Source of the DNA: Thinopyrum elongatum
Taxonomy: Eukaryota > Streptophyta > Magnoliopsida > Poales > Poaceae
DNA length: 64,000 nt
Reading direction: 5' to 3'
NCBI GenBank assembly: GCA_011799875.1
Contig: CM022302.1
Span: 320,334,144-320,398,143, forward strand
Part shown: positions 1 through 12,504 of the stretch, one piece after another
How positions within the stretch are numbered: position 1 is the stretch's first letter
Layout of the letters: each line of letters opens with the position of its first letter
Translations under genes and position numbers: made by a program
Notes under the pieces: generated by a model
Told to the model about the DNA's origin: nothing
Database searches by the model: none
What the model saw: the letters and a program-made list of their open reading frames with translations, nothing else

Positions 1-1190
1 AATGGGCTGAAAATTTACGGAGAATATTTTTGGAAAATATAAAAAATACTGGAATGAAAAGATATCGGAGAGGAGTCCCGAGGCAACCACAAGGGTGGAG
101 GGTGCCCCTCCTAGGGCGCGCCCCCTGCCTTGTCGTCGCCTAGTGGGCCCACTTGACTTGTCCCCGACGCCAACGCCTCCTATAAATCACGAAACCCCCA
201 TAAATAAACCTAGATCGGAAGTTCCGCCGCCGCAAGCCTCTGTAGCCACCGAAAACCAATCGGGAGCCCGTTCCGGCACCCTGCGGAGGGGGAAATCATC
301 ACCGGTGGCCATCTTCATCATCCCGGCGGTCTCCATGACGAGGAGGGAGTAGTTCACCCTCGGGGCTGAGGGTATGTACCGGTAGCTATGTGTTTGATCT
401 CTCTCTCTTGTGTTCTTGATTTGGCACGATCTTGATGTATCGCGAGCTTTGTTATTATAGTCGGATCATATGGTGTTTCTTCCCCTCTACCTTCTTGTGA
501 TGAATTGAGTCTTGCTCTTTGAGGTTTCGTTATGTTGGATTGAGTATTGGATTTGAGAACACTTGTTGTATGTCTTGTGATGGGATATCTGTGGTGACAA
601 TGGGATGTTCTATTGATTCACTTGATGTATGTTTTGGCACTCAACTCGCGGATTCCCGAGGTGGCATTGGGGTAATCTATGCATAGGGGTTGATGCACAT
701 TTTCGTCCTACGTTCTCCGATAGAAACTTTGGAGTGATTCTTTGTTGCACGTTGAGGGATTGTTATGTGATCCAAATATGTTATCATTGTTGAGAGAACT
801 TGCACTAGTGAAAGTATGAACCCTAGGCCTTGTTTCTAAGCATTGCAATACCGTTTCTACTCACTTTTGTTACTTGCTACCTTGCTGTTTTTATATTTTC
901 AGATTACAAAAACCTATATCTACCATCCATATTACACTTGTATCACCATCTCTTAGCCAAACTAGTGCACCTATACAATTTACCATTGTATTGGGTGTGT
1001 TGGGGACACAAGAGACTCTTTGTTATTTGGTTGCAGGATTATTTGAGAGAGACCATCTTCATCCTACGCCTCCCACGGATTGATAAACCTTAGGTCATCC
1101 ACTTGAGGGAAATTTGCTACTGTCCTACAAAACTTTGCACTTGGAGGCCTAACAACGTCTACAAGCAGAAAGGTTGCGTAGTAGACATCA
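1..1190 (+). mobile_element. LTR (3' part), high-copy Triticeae family, cut by window edge
   Basis: Non-coding sequence ending in GTAGACATCA, a CA terminus as expected for an LTR. Near its left end it shares the ATTTACGGAGAAT stretch with the inverted solo LTR at 59933-61449, and both finish in CATCA, so they look like relatives in opposite orientation. GC-rich promoter-like sequence at 100-340 is followed by a T-rich transcribed-looking tail. The 5' end is outside the window, so neither target duplication nor solo status can be checked. Short ORFs here have no recognisable product. The exact family name is not certain. Confidence 0.6.
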
Positions 1191-1309
1191 TGAGTGTGCG
1201 CGCGGGCATAGGAAGGAGGCACGGCAGCCGTGCCGTGCTAAGAGGCACATTAGAGGAGCCGCTTCCAACATCATGTACCACCAATGTGTTTATCTTCAAT
1301 TTATATATA

Positions 1310-1545
1310 CTAGCAAACATGCCCGTGCGTTGCAACGGGAGAAAAAAATCATGTGTCGCTAACCCAATAACCATTGCTTAAGACCCGACACAAAGTGATG
1401 ATGCCACACTCATGTGCTGCTTATACTTATTTGTCATTTCTTCCCTCGTCAATTGTGGCGACAATGTTCATCGGATGACAATGCGTTTGAATGTGGTGAA
1501 TTCCAAAGCAATGATGTCGATCACCGCATGGCCAGATGTCATTGA
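1310..1545 (-). mobile_element. Helitron 3' terminus (fragment)
   Basis: Read on the minus strand, this segment ends with a short GC hairpin (stem CCCGT/ACGGG), eight or nine bases, then CTAG followed by T at 1309. That is the layout of a grass Helitron 3' end (hairpin just before CTRR, insertion between A and T). The body would extend rightwards and is interrupted by the Copia element at 1546; its continuation beyond 10369 and its 5' TC end were not found. 1191-1309 has no recognisable feature apart from a small GC palindrome near 1222. Confidence 0.5.
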
Positions 1546-3314
1546 TGTTGGAAATATGCCCTAGAGGCAATAATAAAGTGGTTATTATTATATTTCATTG
1601 TTCATGATTATCGTTTATTGTCCATGCTATAATTGTATTGATTGGAAACTCGAATGCATGTGTGGATACATAGACAACAACATGTCCCTATTAAGCCTCT
1701 ACCGGACTAGCTCGTTGATCAAAGATGGCTATGGTTTCCTAGCCATGGACATGAGTTGTCATTTGATAACGGATCACATAATTAGGAGAATGATGTGATG
1801 GACAAGACCCAAACTATGAACGTAGCATATGATCGTATCAAGTTTATTGCTATCGTTTTCTGCATGTCAAGTATATGTTCATATGACCATGAGATCATGC
1901 AACTCACTGACACCGGAGGAGTACCTTGTGTGTACCAAACGTCGCAACGTAACTGGGTGACTATAAAGGTGCAATACAGGTATCTCCGAGGGTGTCTATT
2001 GAGTTGGCATGGATCAATACTAGGATTTGTCACTCCGTATGACGGAGAGGTATCTCAGGGCCCACTCGGTAATACAGTATCACAATGAGCTTGCAAGCAA
2101 TGTGACTAATGAGTTAGCCACGGGATCTTGTATTACGGAACGAGTAAAGAGACTTGCCGGTAACGAGATTGAACTAGGTATGGAGATACCGACGATCGAA
2201 TCTCGGGCAAGTAACATACCGATAGACAAAGGGAACTGCATACAGGATTAGCTGAATCCTTGGCATCGAGGTTCTACCGATAAGATATTCGTAGAATATG
2301 TAGGAACCAATATGGGCATCCAGGTCCCGCTATTGGTTATTGACCGTAGAGGTGTCTCGGTCATGTCTGCATAGTTCTCGAACCCGCGGGGTCTACACAC
2401 TTAATGTTTGGTGACGATATAAGTATAGTTGAGTTGTTATGATGGTTACCGAAGGTTATTCGGAGTCCCGGATGAGATCCCGGACATGACGAGGAACTCC
2501 AGAAGAGTCCGGAGATGAAGATTGATATATTGGACGAGGGGTATTGGAGTCCGGAAGTGTTCCGGAGGTACTGGGTGATGACCAGCATGACCGAAAGGGG
2601 TTTCGGGGGCCCCGGCAAGTGTTGGGGGGCCTCATGGGCCAAAGGGGAGGGGGCAAACCAGCCCACTAAGGGGCTGTGCGCCCCCCTCACCCCATCTCAC
2701 GTAACCAGGAGAGGTGGGGCGCCCCCTCTAGGGTTCCCTCCACCTGGCTTGGGGGCCAAGCCACCCTAGGGTTTCCCTAGTGGGCGCCCCCATCTGCCTT
2801 GGCCGCCGCCCCTAGATGGGATCTAGGGGCGCCATCTCCTCCTCCCTTCCCCCTATATATAGAGAGGTGGAGAGAGGGCAGCTGCACCCATACAGATCTA
2901 TTCGTGCCACGACGCTGCCCCTCCTCTCCCTCATAGCCATCTTCTTCTCTGTAGTGCTTAGCGAAGCTTTGCCGAGATTTCTCCACCACCACCGCCACCA
3001 CGCCGTTGTGCCACCGGAGGACTCGAGCTATACTTCACCATCGCTCGCTGCATCGAGTAGGTGAAGGCGTCATCAAGCCGTACGTGTGTTGAACGTGGAG
3101 GTGCCGTCCGTTCGGCGCTAGATCGGTTGTTCGCGGGACGGATCGTGATTGGATCGCGAAGACGTTCGACTACATCATCCGCGTTTCTTAACACTTCCGC
3201 TTAGCAATCTACAAGGGTATGTAGATGCAATCTCTCCTCTCATAGATGTTCATCTCCTAGATTGATCTTGGTGAGCGTAGGAAAATTTCTTTTCCCATGC
3301 AACGTTCCGCAACA
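1546..3314 (+). repeat. 5' LTR of the Angela-like element
   Basis: 1769-bp LTR with TG...CA ends. A TATA-like CTATATATAGAG occurs at about 2853-2864, a plausible promoter for genomic RNA. The LTR is followed almost at once by a TGGTATCAGAGC primer-binding site. Confidence 0.93.
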
Positions 3315-3315
3315 G

Positions 3316-3327
3316 TGGTATCAGAGC
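3316..3327 (+). promoter_or_regulatory. Primer-binding site (initiator tRNA-Met type)
   Basis: TGGTATCAGAGC lies one base after the 5' LTR. It is complementary to the 3' end of initiator methionine tRNA, the usual reverse-transcription primer of plant Copia elements. Confidence 0.88.
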
Positions 3328-4584
3328 TAGGTCTATGCGTAGATGACATCACGAGTAGAACACAAAGGAGTTTGTGGGCGTTGATATTCAGATTGCTTCC
3401 TTCCTTGGTCTTTTCTTGATTCGACAGTATTGTGGGATGAAGCGCCCCGGACCAACTTTACATGTCCACGTACATGAGACCGGTTCCATCGACAGACATG
3501 TGACTTTGTTGCATAAAGATGGCTGGCGGGTGTCTGTCTCTCCCACCTTAGTTGAATCGGATTCGACAAAGGTGGTCCTTGTAGAAGGTTAAATAGCAAC
3601 TTTCATATCACCGTTGTGGCTTTGCGTAGGTAAGAATCGTTCTTGCTAGATACCCATAGAAGCCACGTAAAACATGCAACAACAATTAGAGGACGTCTAA
3701 CTTGTTTTTGCATGGTATGTTGTGATATGATATGGACAAAGACATGATGAAATATATTTGATATATGAGATGATCATGTTTGTAATAATTTATATCGACT
3801 TGCATGTAGATGCATACGACAACCGGCAGGAGCCATAGGGTTGTCTTTAATTATTGTATGACCTGCGTGTCAATCATTAAACGCTATGTAATGCTTTACT
3901 TTATCGCTAAGCGGTAGCAATAGTAGTAGAAGCATGGTTGGCGTGACAACCCCAATGGCGACACGATGATGGAGATCATGGTGTCATGCCGGTGACGATG
4001 GAGATCATGTCGGTGCTTTGGAGATGGAGATCAAAAGCACAAGTTGATGGCCATATCATGTCACTTATGATTTGCATGTGATGTTAATCCTTTTATGCAT
4101 CTTATTTTGCTTAGGACGACGGTAGCATTATAAGGTGATCCCTCACTAAAATTTCAAGATAAAATTGTGTTCTCCCCAAAGTGTGCACCGTTGCGAAAGT
4201 TCGTCGTTTCGAAGCATCACGTGATGATCGGGTGTAATAGACTCTACGTTCACATACAACGGGTGCAAGCCAACTTTGCACATGCGGAACACTTGGGTTA
4301 AACTTGATGAGCCAAGCATGTACAAACATGGCCTCGGAACACAAGAGACCGAAAGGTCGGACATGAGTCATATAGTAGATATGATCAACATGGAGATGTT
4401 CACCATTGAAACCACCTCATCTCACATGATGATCAGACTTGGGTTGGTGAATTTGGATCGTGTTACACTCGGACAACTGGAGGGATGTTGATTTGAGTAG
4501 GAGTTCTTAAGTAATATGATTAATTGAACTCTTTATCATGAACAATAGTCTAAAGTTGCCTTTGCAAATTTATGTTGTAGATCA
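3328..4584 (+). other. Untranslated leader of the Angela-like element
   Basis: About 1.25 kb between primer-binding site and gag start with no convincing coding sequence. Long leaders are usual in this Copia lineage. The short ORFs in it are not conserved-looking. Confidence 0.6.
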
Positions 4585-5455
4585 ATGGCTCGCGCAGTAG
4601 CTCCCCTGAATTTCAATGCGTTCCTAGAGAAAGTTAAGCTGAAAGATGATGGAAGTAACTTTGTGAACTGGGCCCGTAATCTGAGGATTATCCTCACGGC
4701 TGCCCAAAAGGCTTATGTCCTTGATGCACCGCTTGGTGCGCCACCCCCTCCAGCGACTATGGACGTTGTGAACGCCTGGCAGTCGCATGTTCATGACTAC
4801 TCAATAGTTCAGTGCGCCATGCTATATAGCTTAGAGCCGGGACTTCAAAGGCGTTTTGAATGTCATGGAGCATATGAGATGTTCCAGGAGTTGAAGTTTA
4901 TATTTGAGAAGAATGCCCGGATCGAGAGGTATGAGACCTCTGATAAGTTCTATGCCTGCAAGATGGAGGAGAACGGGTCTGTTAGTGAGCACATACTCAG
5001 AATGTCTGGGTACTACAACCGTCTGGCTGAGTTGGGAGTTGAGCTCCCGCCAGAGGCTGTCACTGATAGAGTTCTTCAATCGCTACCACCTAGCTACAAG
5101 AGCTTTGTGTTGAACTATAACATGCAAGGGATGAACAAGTCAATCTCCGAGCTATTCGCGATGCTGAAAGTCGCTGAGTCAGACATCCAGAAGGAGCATC
5201 AAGTGTTGATAGTGAATAAAACCACTAGTTTCAAGAAAGGCAAGGGAAAGAAGGAAACTTCAAGAAAGGTGGCAAAGCAGTTGCTCCTCTCGTGAAGAAA
5301 CCCAAGGCTGGACCCAAGCCAGAGACTGAGTGCTTCTATTGCAAGGGAACTGGCCACTGGAAGTGGAACTGCCCCAAGTATCTGGCCGACAAGAAGGGGG
5401 CCAACGTCAACAAAGGTATATATGATATACATGTTATTGATGTGTACCTTACCAA
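4585..5455 (+). pseudogene. gag: Copia gag (capsid and zinc knuckle), frameshifted
   Basis: Encodes the structural protein that packages retrotransposon RNA. The start is ATG at 4585 (MARAVAPLNFNAF). The first 236 codons carry the Copia gag region (FVNWARNLR near residue 27, helical core through LQSLPPSYKSFVLNY). The frame ends at 5295, but gag continues in another frame from about 5292 with the CCHC knuckle CFYCKGTGHWKWNCPKYL, so a small indel in the lysine-rich stretch near 5240-5280 breaks the ORF. In related elements gag and pol form one continuous ORF, so the frame change is decay rather than programmed shifting. Not functional as it stands. Confidence 0.9.
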
Positions 5456-8400
5456 CTCTCGTTGTAGTGCCTGGGTATTTGATATCGGTTCGGTTGCTCA
5501 CATTTGCATCTCAAAGCAGGAACTACGGAATAGACGGAGGCTGGCGAAGGACGAAGTGACAATGCGCATGGGAAATGGTTCCAAGGTTGATGTGATCACC
5601 GTCGGCACGCTCGCTCTTCGATTACCATCGGGATTAGTGATGAACCTGAATAATTGTTATTTAGTGCATGCGTTGAGCATGAACATTATATCTGGATCTT
5701 GTTTAATGCGAGACGGTTACTCATTTAAATCAGAGAATAATGGTTGTTCTATTTATATGGGTAATATCCTTTATGGTCATGCACCCATTGTTAGGGGTTT
5801 ATTCTTATTGAATCTCGATAGTGATGATACACATGTTCATAACATTGATGCCAAAAGATGTAGAGTTGATAATGATAGTACCACTTTCTTGTGGCACTGC
5901 CGCTTAGGTCATATTGGTGTAAAGCGCATGAAGAAACTCCATGCTGATGGACTTTTGGAGTCACTTGATTTTGAATCACTTGACACATGCGAGCCATGCC
6001 TCATGGGCAAGATGACTAAGACCCCGTTTTCTGGTACAATGGAACGGGCAAGTAACTTGTTGGAAATCATACATACTGATGTGTGCGGTCCGATGAGCGT
6101 TGACGCGCGCGGTGGATATCGTTACTTTCTCACCTCCACCGATGACTTGAGTAGATATGGGTATATTTACTTGATGAAGCATAAGTCTGAAACGTTTGAA
6201 AAGTTCAAGCAATTTCAGAGTGAAGTTGAGAATCATCGTAACAAGAAGATTAAATTCCTATGATCTGATCGAGGGGGAGAATATCTGAGTTATGATTTTG
6301 GCAATCACTTAAGACAATGTGGAATTGTTTCACAGTTGACTCCACCGGGAACACCACAGCGTAATGGTGTGTCCGAACGTCGTAATCGTACCTTATTGAA
6401 TATGGTGCGTTCTATGATGTCTCTTGCCGATCTGCCACTATCATTTTGGGGTTATGTGTTAGAGACAGCTGCATTCACTTTAAATAGGGCACCATCTAAG
6501 TCCGTGGAGATGACACCGTATGAACTGTGGTTTGGCAAGAAACCTAAGTTGTCGTTTCTTAAGGTTTGGGGCTGAGATGCTTATGTCAAAAGGCTTCAGC
6601 CGGAAAAGCTCGAACCCAAAGCGGACAAATGCGTCTTCATAGGATACCCAAAAGAGACGGTTGGGTATACCTTCTACCTCAGATCCGAAGGCAAAGTGTT
6701 TGTCGCTAAGAACGGGTCCTTTCTCGAGAAAGAGTTTCTCTCGAAAGAATTGAGTGGGAGGAAGATATAACTTGATGAGGTTGTTGAACCTTTACTTCAA
6801 CCAGAGAGTAGCGAAGCACAGAAAGATGTTTCTGTGGCACCTACGTCAGTTGAAGAGGAAGCTAATGATGATGATCATGAAGCTTCGGATCAAGTTACTA
6901 TCGAACCTCGTAGGTCGACAAGGGTACATATAGCTCCTGAGTGGTACGGTAACCCTGTATTAGAGGTCATGTTGTTGGACAACGGTTAACCTACGAGCTA
7001 TGGAGAAGCGATGGTGGGCCCGGATTCCAACAAATGGTTAGAGGCCATGAAATCCGAGATGGGATCCATGTATGAAAACGAAGTATGGACTTTGGAAGTA
7101 TTACCTGAAGGGCGAAAGGCCATTCAGAATAAATGGATCTTTAAGAAGAAGACGGACGCGAACGGTAATGTCACCGTCTATAAAGCTCGACTTGTGGCAA
7201 AGGGGTTTTCACAAGTTCAAGGAGTTGACTACGATGAGACTTTCTCACCCGCAGCGATGCTTAAGTCTGTTAGAATCATGTTAGCAATAGCTGCATTTTT
7301 TTATTATGAAATCTGGCAGATGGATGTCAAAACAACATTCCTTAACGGTTTTCTTAAGGAAGAGTTGTATATGATACAACCGGAAGGTTTTGTCGATCCA
7401 GAGAATGCTGACAAAATGTGCAAGCTCTAGCGATTCATTTATGGACTGGTGCAAGCATCTCGGAGTTGGAATCTTCGCTTTGATGAGGTGATCAAGGCAT
7501 TTGGGTTTATACAAGTTTTTGGAGAATCTTGTATTTACAAGAAAGTGAGTGGGAGCTCTATAGCGTTTATAATATTATATGTGGATGACATATTGCTGAT
7601 TGGAAACAATATAGAACTTTTGGAAAACGTGAAGGTATATTTGAACAAGATTTTTTCAATGAAGGACCTAGGAGAAGCTGCTTTCATATTAGGCATCAAG
7701 ATCTATAGAGATAGATCGAGACGCTTAATAGGACTTTCACAAAGCACATACCTTGATTAGATTTTGAAGAAGTTCAAAATGGATCAGTCCAAGAAGGGGT
7801 TCTTGCCTATTTTGCAAGGTGTGAAGTTAAGTCAGACTCAATGCCCAGCGACTACAGAGGATAGAGAAAAGATGAGTGTCATCCCCTATGCTTCTGCCAT
7901 AGGCTCTATCATGTATGCGATGCTGTGCACAAGACCGGATGTCAGCCTTGCCATAAGTATGGCCGGAAGGTTTCAAAGTAATCCAGGAATGGATCACTGG
8001 ACAGCGGTGAAGAATATCCTTAAGTACCTGAAAAGGACTAAGGAAATGTTTCTCGTTTATGGAGGTGATCAAGAGCTCGTCGTAAAGGGTTACGTCGATG
8101 CAAGCTTTAACACTGATCCGGATGACTCTAAATCTCAAACCGGATACGTATATATTCTAAATGGGGAGCGGTAAGCTGGTGCAGTTTCAAGCAAAGCATG
8201 GTAGCTGATTCTACATGCGAAGCAGAGTACATAGCTGCCTCGGAGGCAGCGAAGGAAGGTGTCTGGATCAAGCAGTTCATGACAGATTTTGGAGTTGTGA
8301 CTAGTGCACTGGACCCAATGACTTTGCTCTGTGACAACACTGGTGCCATTACTATGGCCAAGGAACCAAGGTTTCACAAGAGGACCAGACACATAAAGTG

Positions 8401-8560
8401 ACGCTTCAATTCCATCCGTGACTGGGTCAAGGAGGAGGACATAAACATTTGCAAAGTACATACAGATCTGAATGTTGCAGATCCGTTGACTAAACCTCTT
8501 CCATGGGCAAAACATGATCAACACCAGAACTCTATGGGTGTTAGATTCATTACCATGTAA
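5456..8560 (+). pseudogene. pol: Copia pol (protease, integrase, RT, RNase H), multiply broken
   Basis: Remains of the polyprotein that cleaves gag, copies RNA to DNA and integrates it. The protease site reads DIGS (near 5478) instead of D-T/S-G-S. The integrase zinc region shows HCRLGH and CEPC near 5895-6000, and catalytic aspartates lie in HTDVCGPM and TSTDDLSRY; the glutamate (GVSERRNRT, near 6370) lies beyond a TGA at 6261-6263. Another TGA is at 6573-6575. RT fragments at 7011-7430 and 7449-7760 include LYVDDILLIGNN. RNase H remains (EAEYIAASEAAKEGVW) end near 8500. Several stops look like C-to-T or G-to-A changes (CGA to TGA, CAG to TAG, TGC to TGA), except TGC to TGA, which is a transversion. 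Domain order integrase-RT identifies Copia rather than Gypsy. Confidence 0.92.
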
Positions 8561-8579
8561 TACTAGATTATTGACTCTA

Positions 8580-8594
8580 GTGCAAGTGGGAGAC
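8580..8594 (+). other. Polypurine tract before the 3' LTR
   Basis: AAGTGGGAGA sits directly before the 3' LTR TGTTGG, where plus-strand DNA synthesis of the retrotransposon is primed. Confidence 0.7.
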
Positions 8595-10364
8595 TGTTGG
8601 AAATATGCCCTAGAGTCAATAATAAAGTGGTTATTATTATATTTCCTTGTTCATGATAATCGTTTATTGTCCATGCTATAATTGTATTGATTGGAAACTC
8701 AAATGCATGTGTGGATACATAGACAACAATATGTCCCTAGTAAGCCTCTACCGGACTAGCTCGTTGATCAAAGATGGCTATGGTTTCCTAGCCATGGACA
8801 TGAGTTGTGATTTGATAGCGGGGTCACATCATTAGGAGAATGATGTGATGGACAAGACCCAAACTATGAACGTAGCATATGATCGTATCAAGTTTATTGC
8901 TATCGTTTTCTGCATGTCAAGTATATGTTCCTATGACCATGAGATCATGCAACTCACTGACACCGGAGGAGTACCTTGTGTGTACCAAACGTCGCAACGT
9001 AACTGGGTGACTATAAAGGTGCAATACAGGTATCTCCGAGGGTGTCTGTTGAGTTGGTATGGATCAATACTGGGATTTGTCACTTCGTATGACGAAGAGG
9101 TATCTCAGGGCCCACTCGGTAATACAGTATCACAATGAGCTTGCAAGCAATGTGACTAATGAGTTAGCCACGGGATCTTGTATTACGGAACGAGTAAAGA
9201 GACTTGTCGGTAACGAGATTGAACTAGGTATGGAGATACCGACGATCGAATCTCGGGCAAGTAACATACCGACAGACAAAGGGAACTGCATGCGGTATTA
9301 GCTGAATCCTTGGCATCGAGGTTCGACCGATAAGATATTCGTAGAATATGTAGGAACCAATATGGGCATCCAGGTCCCGCTATTGGTTATTGACCGTAGA
9401 GGTGTCTTGGTTATGTCTGCATAGTTCTCGAACCCGCAGGGTCTACACACTTAACGTTTGGTGACGATATAAGTACAGTTGAGTTGTTATAGTGGTTACC
9501 GAAGGTTATTCGGAGTCCCGGATGAGATCCCGGACATGACGAGGAACTCTGGAAGAGTCCAGAGGTGAAGATTGATATATTGGACGAAGGGTATTGGAGT
9601 CCGGAAGTGTTCCGGGGGTACCGGGTGATGACCAGCATGACTGAAAGGGGTTTCGGGGGCCCCGGCAAGTGTTGGGGGGCCTCATGGGCCAAAGGGAGGG
9701 GGCAAACCAGCCCACTAAGGGGCTGTGCACCCCCCTCACCTCATCTCATGTAACCAGGAGAGATGGGGCGCCCCCTCTAGGGTTCCCTCCACCTGGCTTG
9801 GGGGGCAAGCCACCCTAGGGTTTCCCTAGTGGGCGCCCCCATCTGCCTTGGCCGCCGCCCCTAGATGGGATCTAGGGGCGCCCCCTTCTCCTCCCTTCCC
9901 CTTATATATAGAGAGGTGGAGAGAGGGCAGCCACACCCATACTGATCTATTCGTGCCACGGCGCTGCCCCTCCCCTCCCTCATAGCCATCTTCTTCTTCG
10001 TAGTGCTTAGCGAAGCTCTGCCGAGATTTCTCCACCACCACCACCACCACGCCGTCGTGCTGCCGGAGGACTCGATCTACTACTTCACCATCGCTCGCTG
10101 GATCAAGGAGGTGAAGGTGTCATCAAGCCGTACGTGTGTTGAATGCGGAGGTGTCGTCCGTTCGGCGCTAGATCGGGAGTTCGCGGGACGGATCATGATT
10201 GGATCGCGAAGACGTTCGACTACATCAACCGCGTTTCTTAACGCTTCTGCTTAGCGATCTACAAGGGTATGTAGATGCAATCTCTCCTCTCGTAGATGTT
10301 CATCTCCTAGATTGATCTTGGTGAGCGTAGGAAAATTTTATTTCCCATGTAACGTTCCCCAACA
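8595..10364 (+). repeat. 3' LTR of the Angela-like element
   Basis: 1770-bp LTR near-identical to 1546-3314, followed by the target duplication ATTGA. Differences are mostly single substitutions with a few one-base indels (for example around 8820). Confidence 0.93.
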
Positions 10365-10369
10365 ATTGA

Positions 10370-10841
10370 ACCGTACCAAGACAAGAGAGTGTTTGCCACG
10401 TACCTAGTTCATATACCGACACTCATACCTTTGAATTGTATTGGTATGATTATCATAAAAAAGTTGTATTGTTATGTGCTTATTTCATGGATGAAGGGCA
10501 TGTTCCGTAGTTCTATGTATAAGTTTGGAAACGGAGAGATGAAAATTACCACGGGTGAGGATCTATGGTCGAGCCAATCCACCACAATATATTTCTTAAA
10601 TAAATTTATGACAAAGGGACCATCAGGGGTTATTTTGTTATACTCCAACTTTCTCGGGGAGCTCTTTTTCAATGGGCATGCAACCATGCACATGTGTGCT
10701 TCTGGGGTCTTTGATCGGGTTGGTACGTTGTCAGTTTTGTTACTAATAAATACTACTATTACCGGTGTCGCCGCCGCTGTTATATTTGCAGCCGCCGCGG
10801 TGCCCAGCTCCTTTCACCGGGCCACAACATCGGCTGTCATC
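10370..10841. other. Unassigned spacer
   Basis: About 470 bp continuing the sequence that lay beside 1545 before the Copia insertion. I recognise no gene or terminal motif. A long open frame here (10389-10898) has no recognisable domain and is not supported as a gene. Confidence 0.4.
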
Positions 10842-10843
10842 TA

Positions 10844-10966
10844 CTCCCTTCGTTCCAAATTAGTTGACTTAAATTTATCTAGACACGGATGTATCTAACA
10901 CTAAAATATGTCTAGATATATCCGTATCTAGACAAATCTGAGTCAACTGATTTGGAACGGAGGGAG
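10844..10966. mobile_element. Stowaway MITE
   Basis: 123-bp element with inverted ends CTCCCTTCGTTCCAAAT and ATTTGGAACGGAGGGAG, flanked by TA on both sides (10842-10843 and 10967-10968). Much of it folds into a hairpin around AAATATGTCTAGATA. Typical Tc1/mariner-derived Stowaway; no coding capacity. Confidence 0.9.
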
Positions 10967-10968
10967 TA

Positions 10969-11641
10969 CTTCTTTGTCTCCCTTCCAACCTCACAACCGA
11001 GCAGTCCAGCCTGAGCCCCATCTTCCCTCTGCTCTGATCACCTCGTTGACACTCCAGCAGTCCAGCCTGAACCCCATCTTCCCTCCACTTCGACCAGATC
11101 TCGAACACTAGCCACCAGCGCCCCGTGCAAGCCGGCCTTGTTCGCAGCCCCGCATGCGCACCTCCTCCCCTGAGCTCCCACAGCCGCGCAAGCCACCAGG
11201 AGGCGAGCTCCCCCATGCGAGCTCAGCCCTGCAGCTCCTCGCCGGTCTCCTCCCTTTCCTCTTTCCCTCGCTCTCTCCTTCCCTTTTCCCCTCCCGTCTA
11301 TCTCTCTCTCATTGAGACAGGGAACCACGCCAACCGCCATGGAGCCCTCGACGTCCCAGCTACCGCTGATTCCATGCTCCGTGCGCCGGCCGGACGAGCA
11401 GCAGGTCCTTGTCGCGCCATGCCTCCCTCCTTTCTTCCTTTTCTTTTCTTCCTCCCGCCGTCTCTCTCACTCGGATCATCTCTCTCTTCCTTGGTTACTT
11501 TGATTGGTCGTGAGCTTCCTTCAGCAATGGCGTCTTTCTTCATATCTCTAGGATAAACATCACCCATATGTCACCCTCTTTTGTTGGCTTGTTGATTCCA
11601 GCAACTCAAAACGTATATAAGCTGCTAGGATATGATGTAAA
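10969..11641. other. GC-rich, gene-5'-end-like stretch with a local duplication
   Basis: GC- and CT-rich sequence resembling a grass gene leader. A roughly 40-bp segment starting GCAGTCCAGCCTGA is repeated 56 bp apart (11001 and 11057). An ATG in good context at 11339 opens a short frame (MEPSTSQLPLIPCSVRR) that reaches a possible donor GCAG/GTCC near 11404. No downstream exons were found, so this may be a captured or abandoned first exon. Function unknown. Confidence 0.3.
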
Positions 11642-12504
11642 CTAGATCATTGACGGCGCGCGTTGTTGCGCCAATCAATTTTGGCGCTTTAATATTTGTG
11701 ATTGATACAACTATTTAGGTGATAGTATTTTTAACCTTCTTACTGTTCTATCGACAATGATGATTCTCTGTAGCTTTGTTGTTGCGTACCTTCACATGCA
11801 TGAATAAAGATGTCCATTGATGGGAATTTTTTACACCGTGAATTCATAATTACCCAAAGTCTCGATCTGATGGCCAGAAACGCTAAATAGGCTGAGATGG
11901 TTGGATTAGTGACACTCCAAAGATAATAAGAAAAGGAGCAGAATGGAAGTGATCAGTTGTCTCCATTGTGGCAAAAAAACATCTTTACTAAGCTCTTGTT
12001 TACACAGAGATCACATAGCCACATCTTTACTAAACTCTTGGGAACTTGATGTAGCCCGCCACTAAACAGTTTAACGAAATAGCTAGAGTAAATAGTTAAC
12101 ACCCCTTTAGCATGTAATTTCTAAGCACAGCCTATCACAAGCACACATGCCTGTCTCCCATACAGAGGGCAACATAAACTCGTCATTGCTTTGCTCAGTT
12201 TCAAACAAGGTAAGAACAAAGTTTCATAATTTCCCTCAAGAGTTGAGAATAACTAATCTTGTACTGTACCTGAGTTTGGTCTTGTTACACAAAGACTTCA
12301 ATTCATCTTTTGGTGACAAGACAGTATTTCACTTGGTTGGATTTCCATAACAGGCTAATGTTCATCAGGGAAATCCATGTAGAAGTTATGTTTTCGTTCA
12401 GTTTCATTAGACGTTTTTAAATATGAGAAAGCACATGGTTTAGTCGACACTGTCGTAGATCTTTAGGGTACAAAAATGGTAACAGTAAAAGCATCCATGA
12501 ATGA

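Larger units (their letters stand above)
1546..10364 (+). mobile_element. Complete Angela/BARE-1/WIS-type Copia LTR retrotransposon
   Basis: Two long LTRs (1546-3314 and 8595-10364) both start TGTTGGAAATATGCC and end CAACA, and enclose gag and pol in the Copia order. The 5 bp before the element (1541-1545) and after it (10365-10369) are both ATTGA, a perfect target duplication, so this is one unbroken 8.8-kb insertion. The first ~550 bp of the two LTRs differ at roughly 3 percent of positions by eye, suggesting a moderately young insertion. The coding region is destroyed by stops and frameshifts, so it is non-autonomous now. It inserted into the flank of a Helitron end. Confidence 0.95.

Noticed and set aside
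10389..10898. 169-codon frame after the Copia element
   Set aside because: Extends into a Stowaway MITE, shows no domain and lacks gene-like composition.
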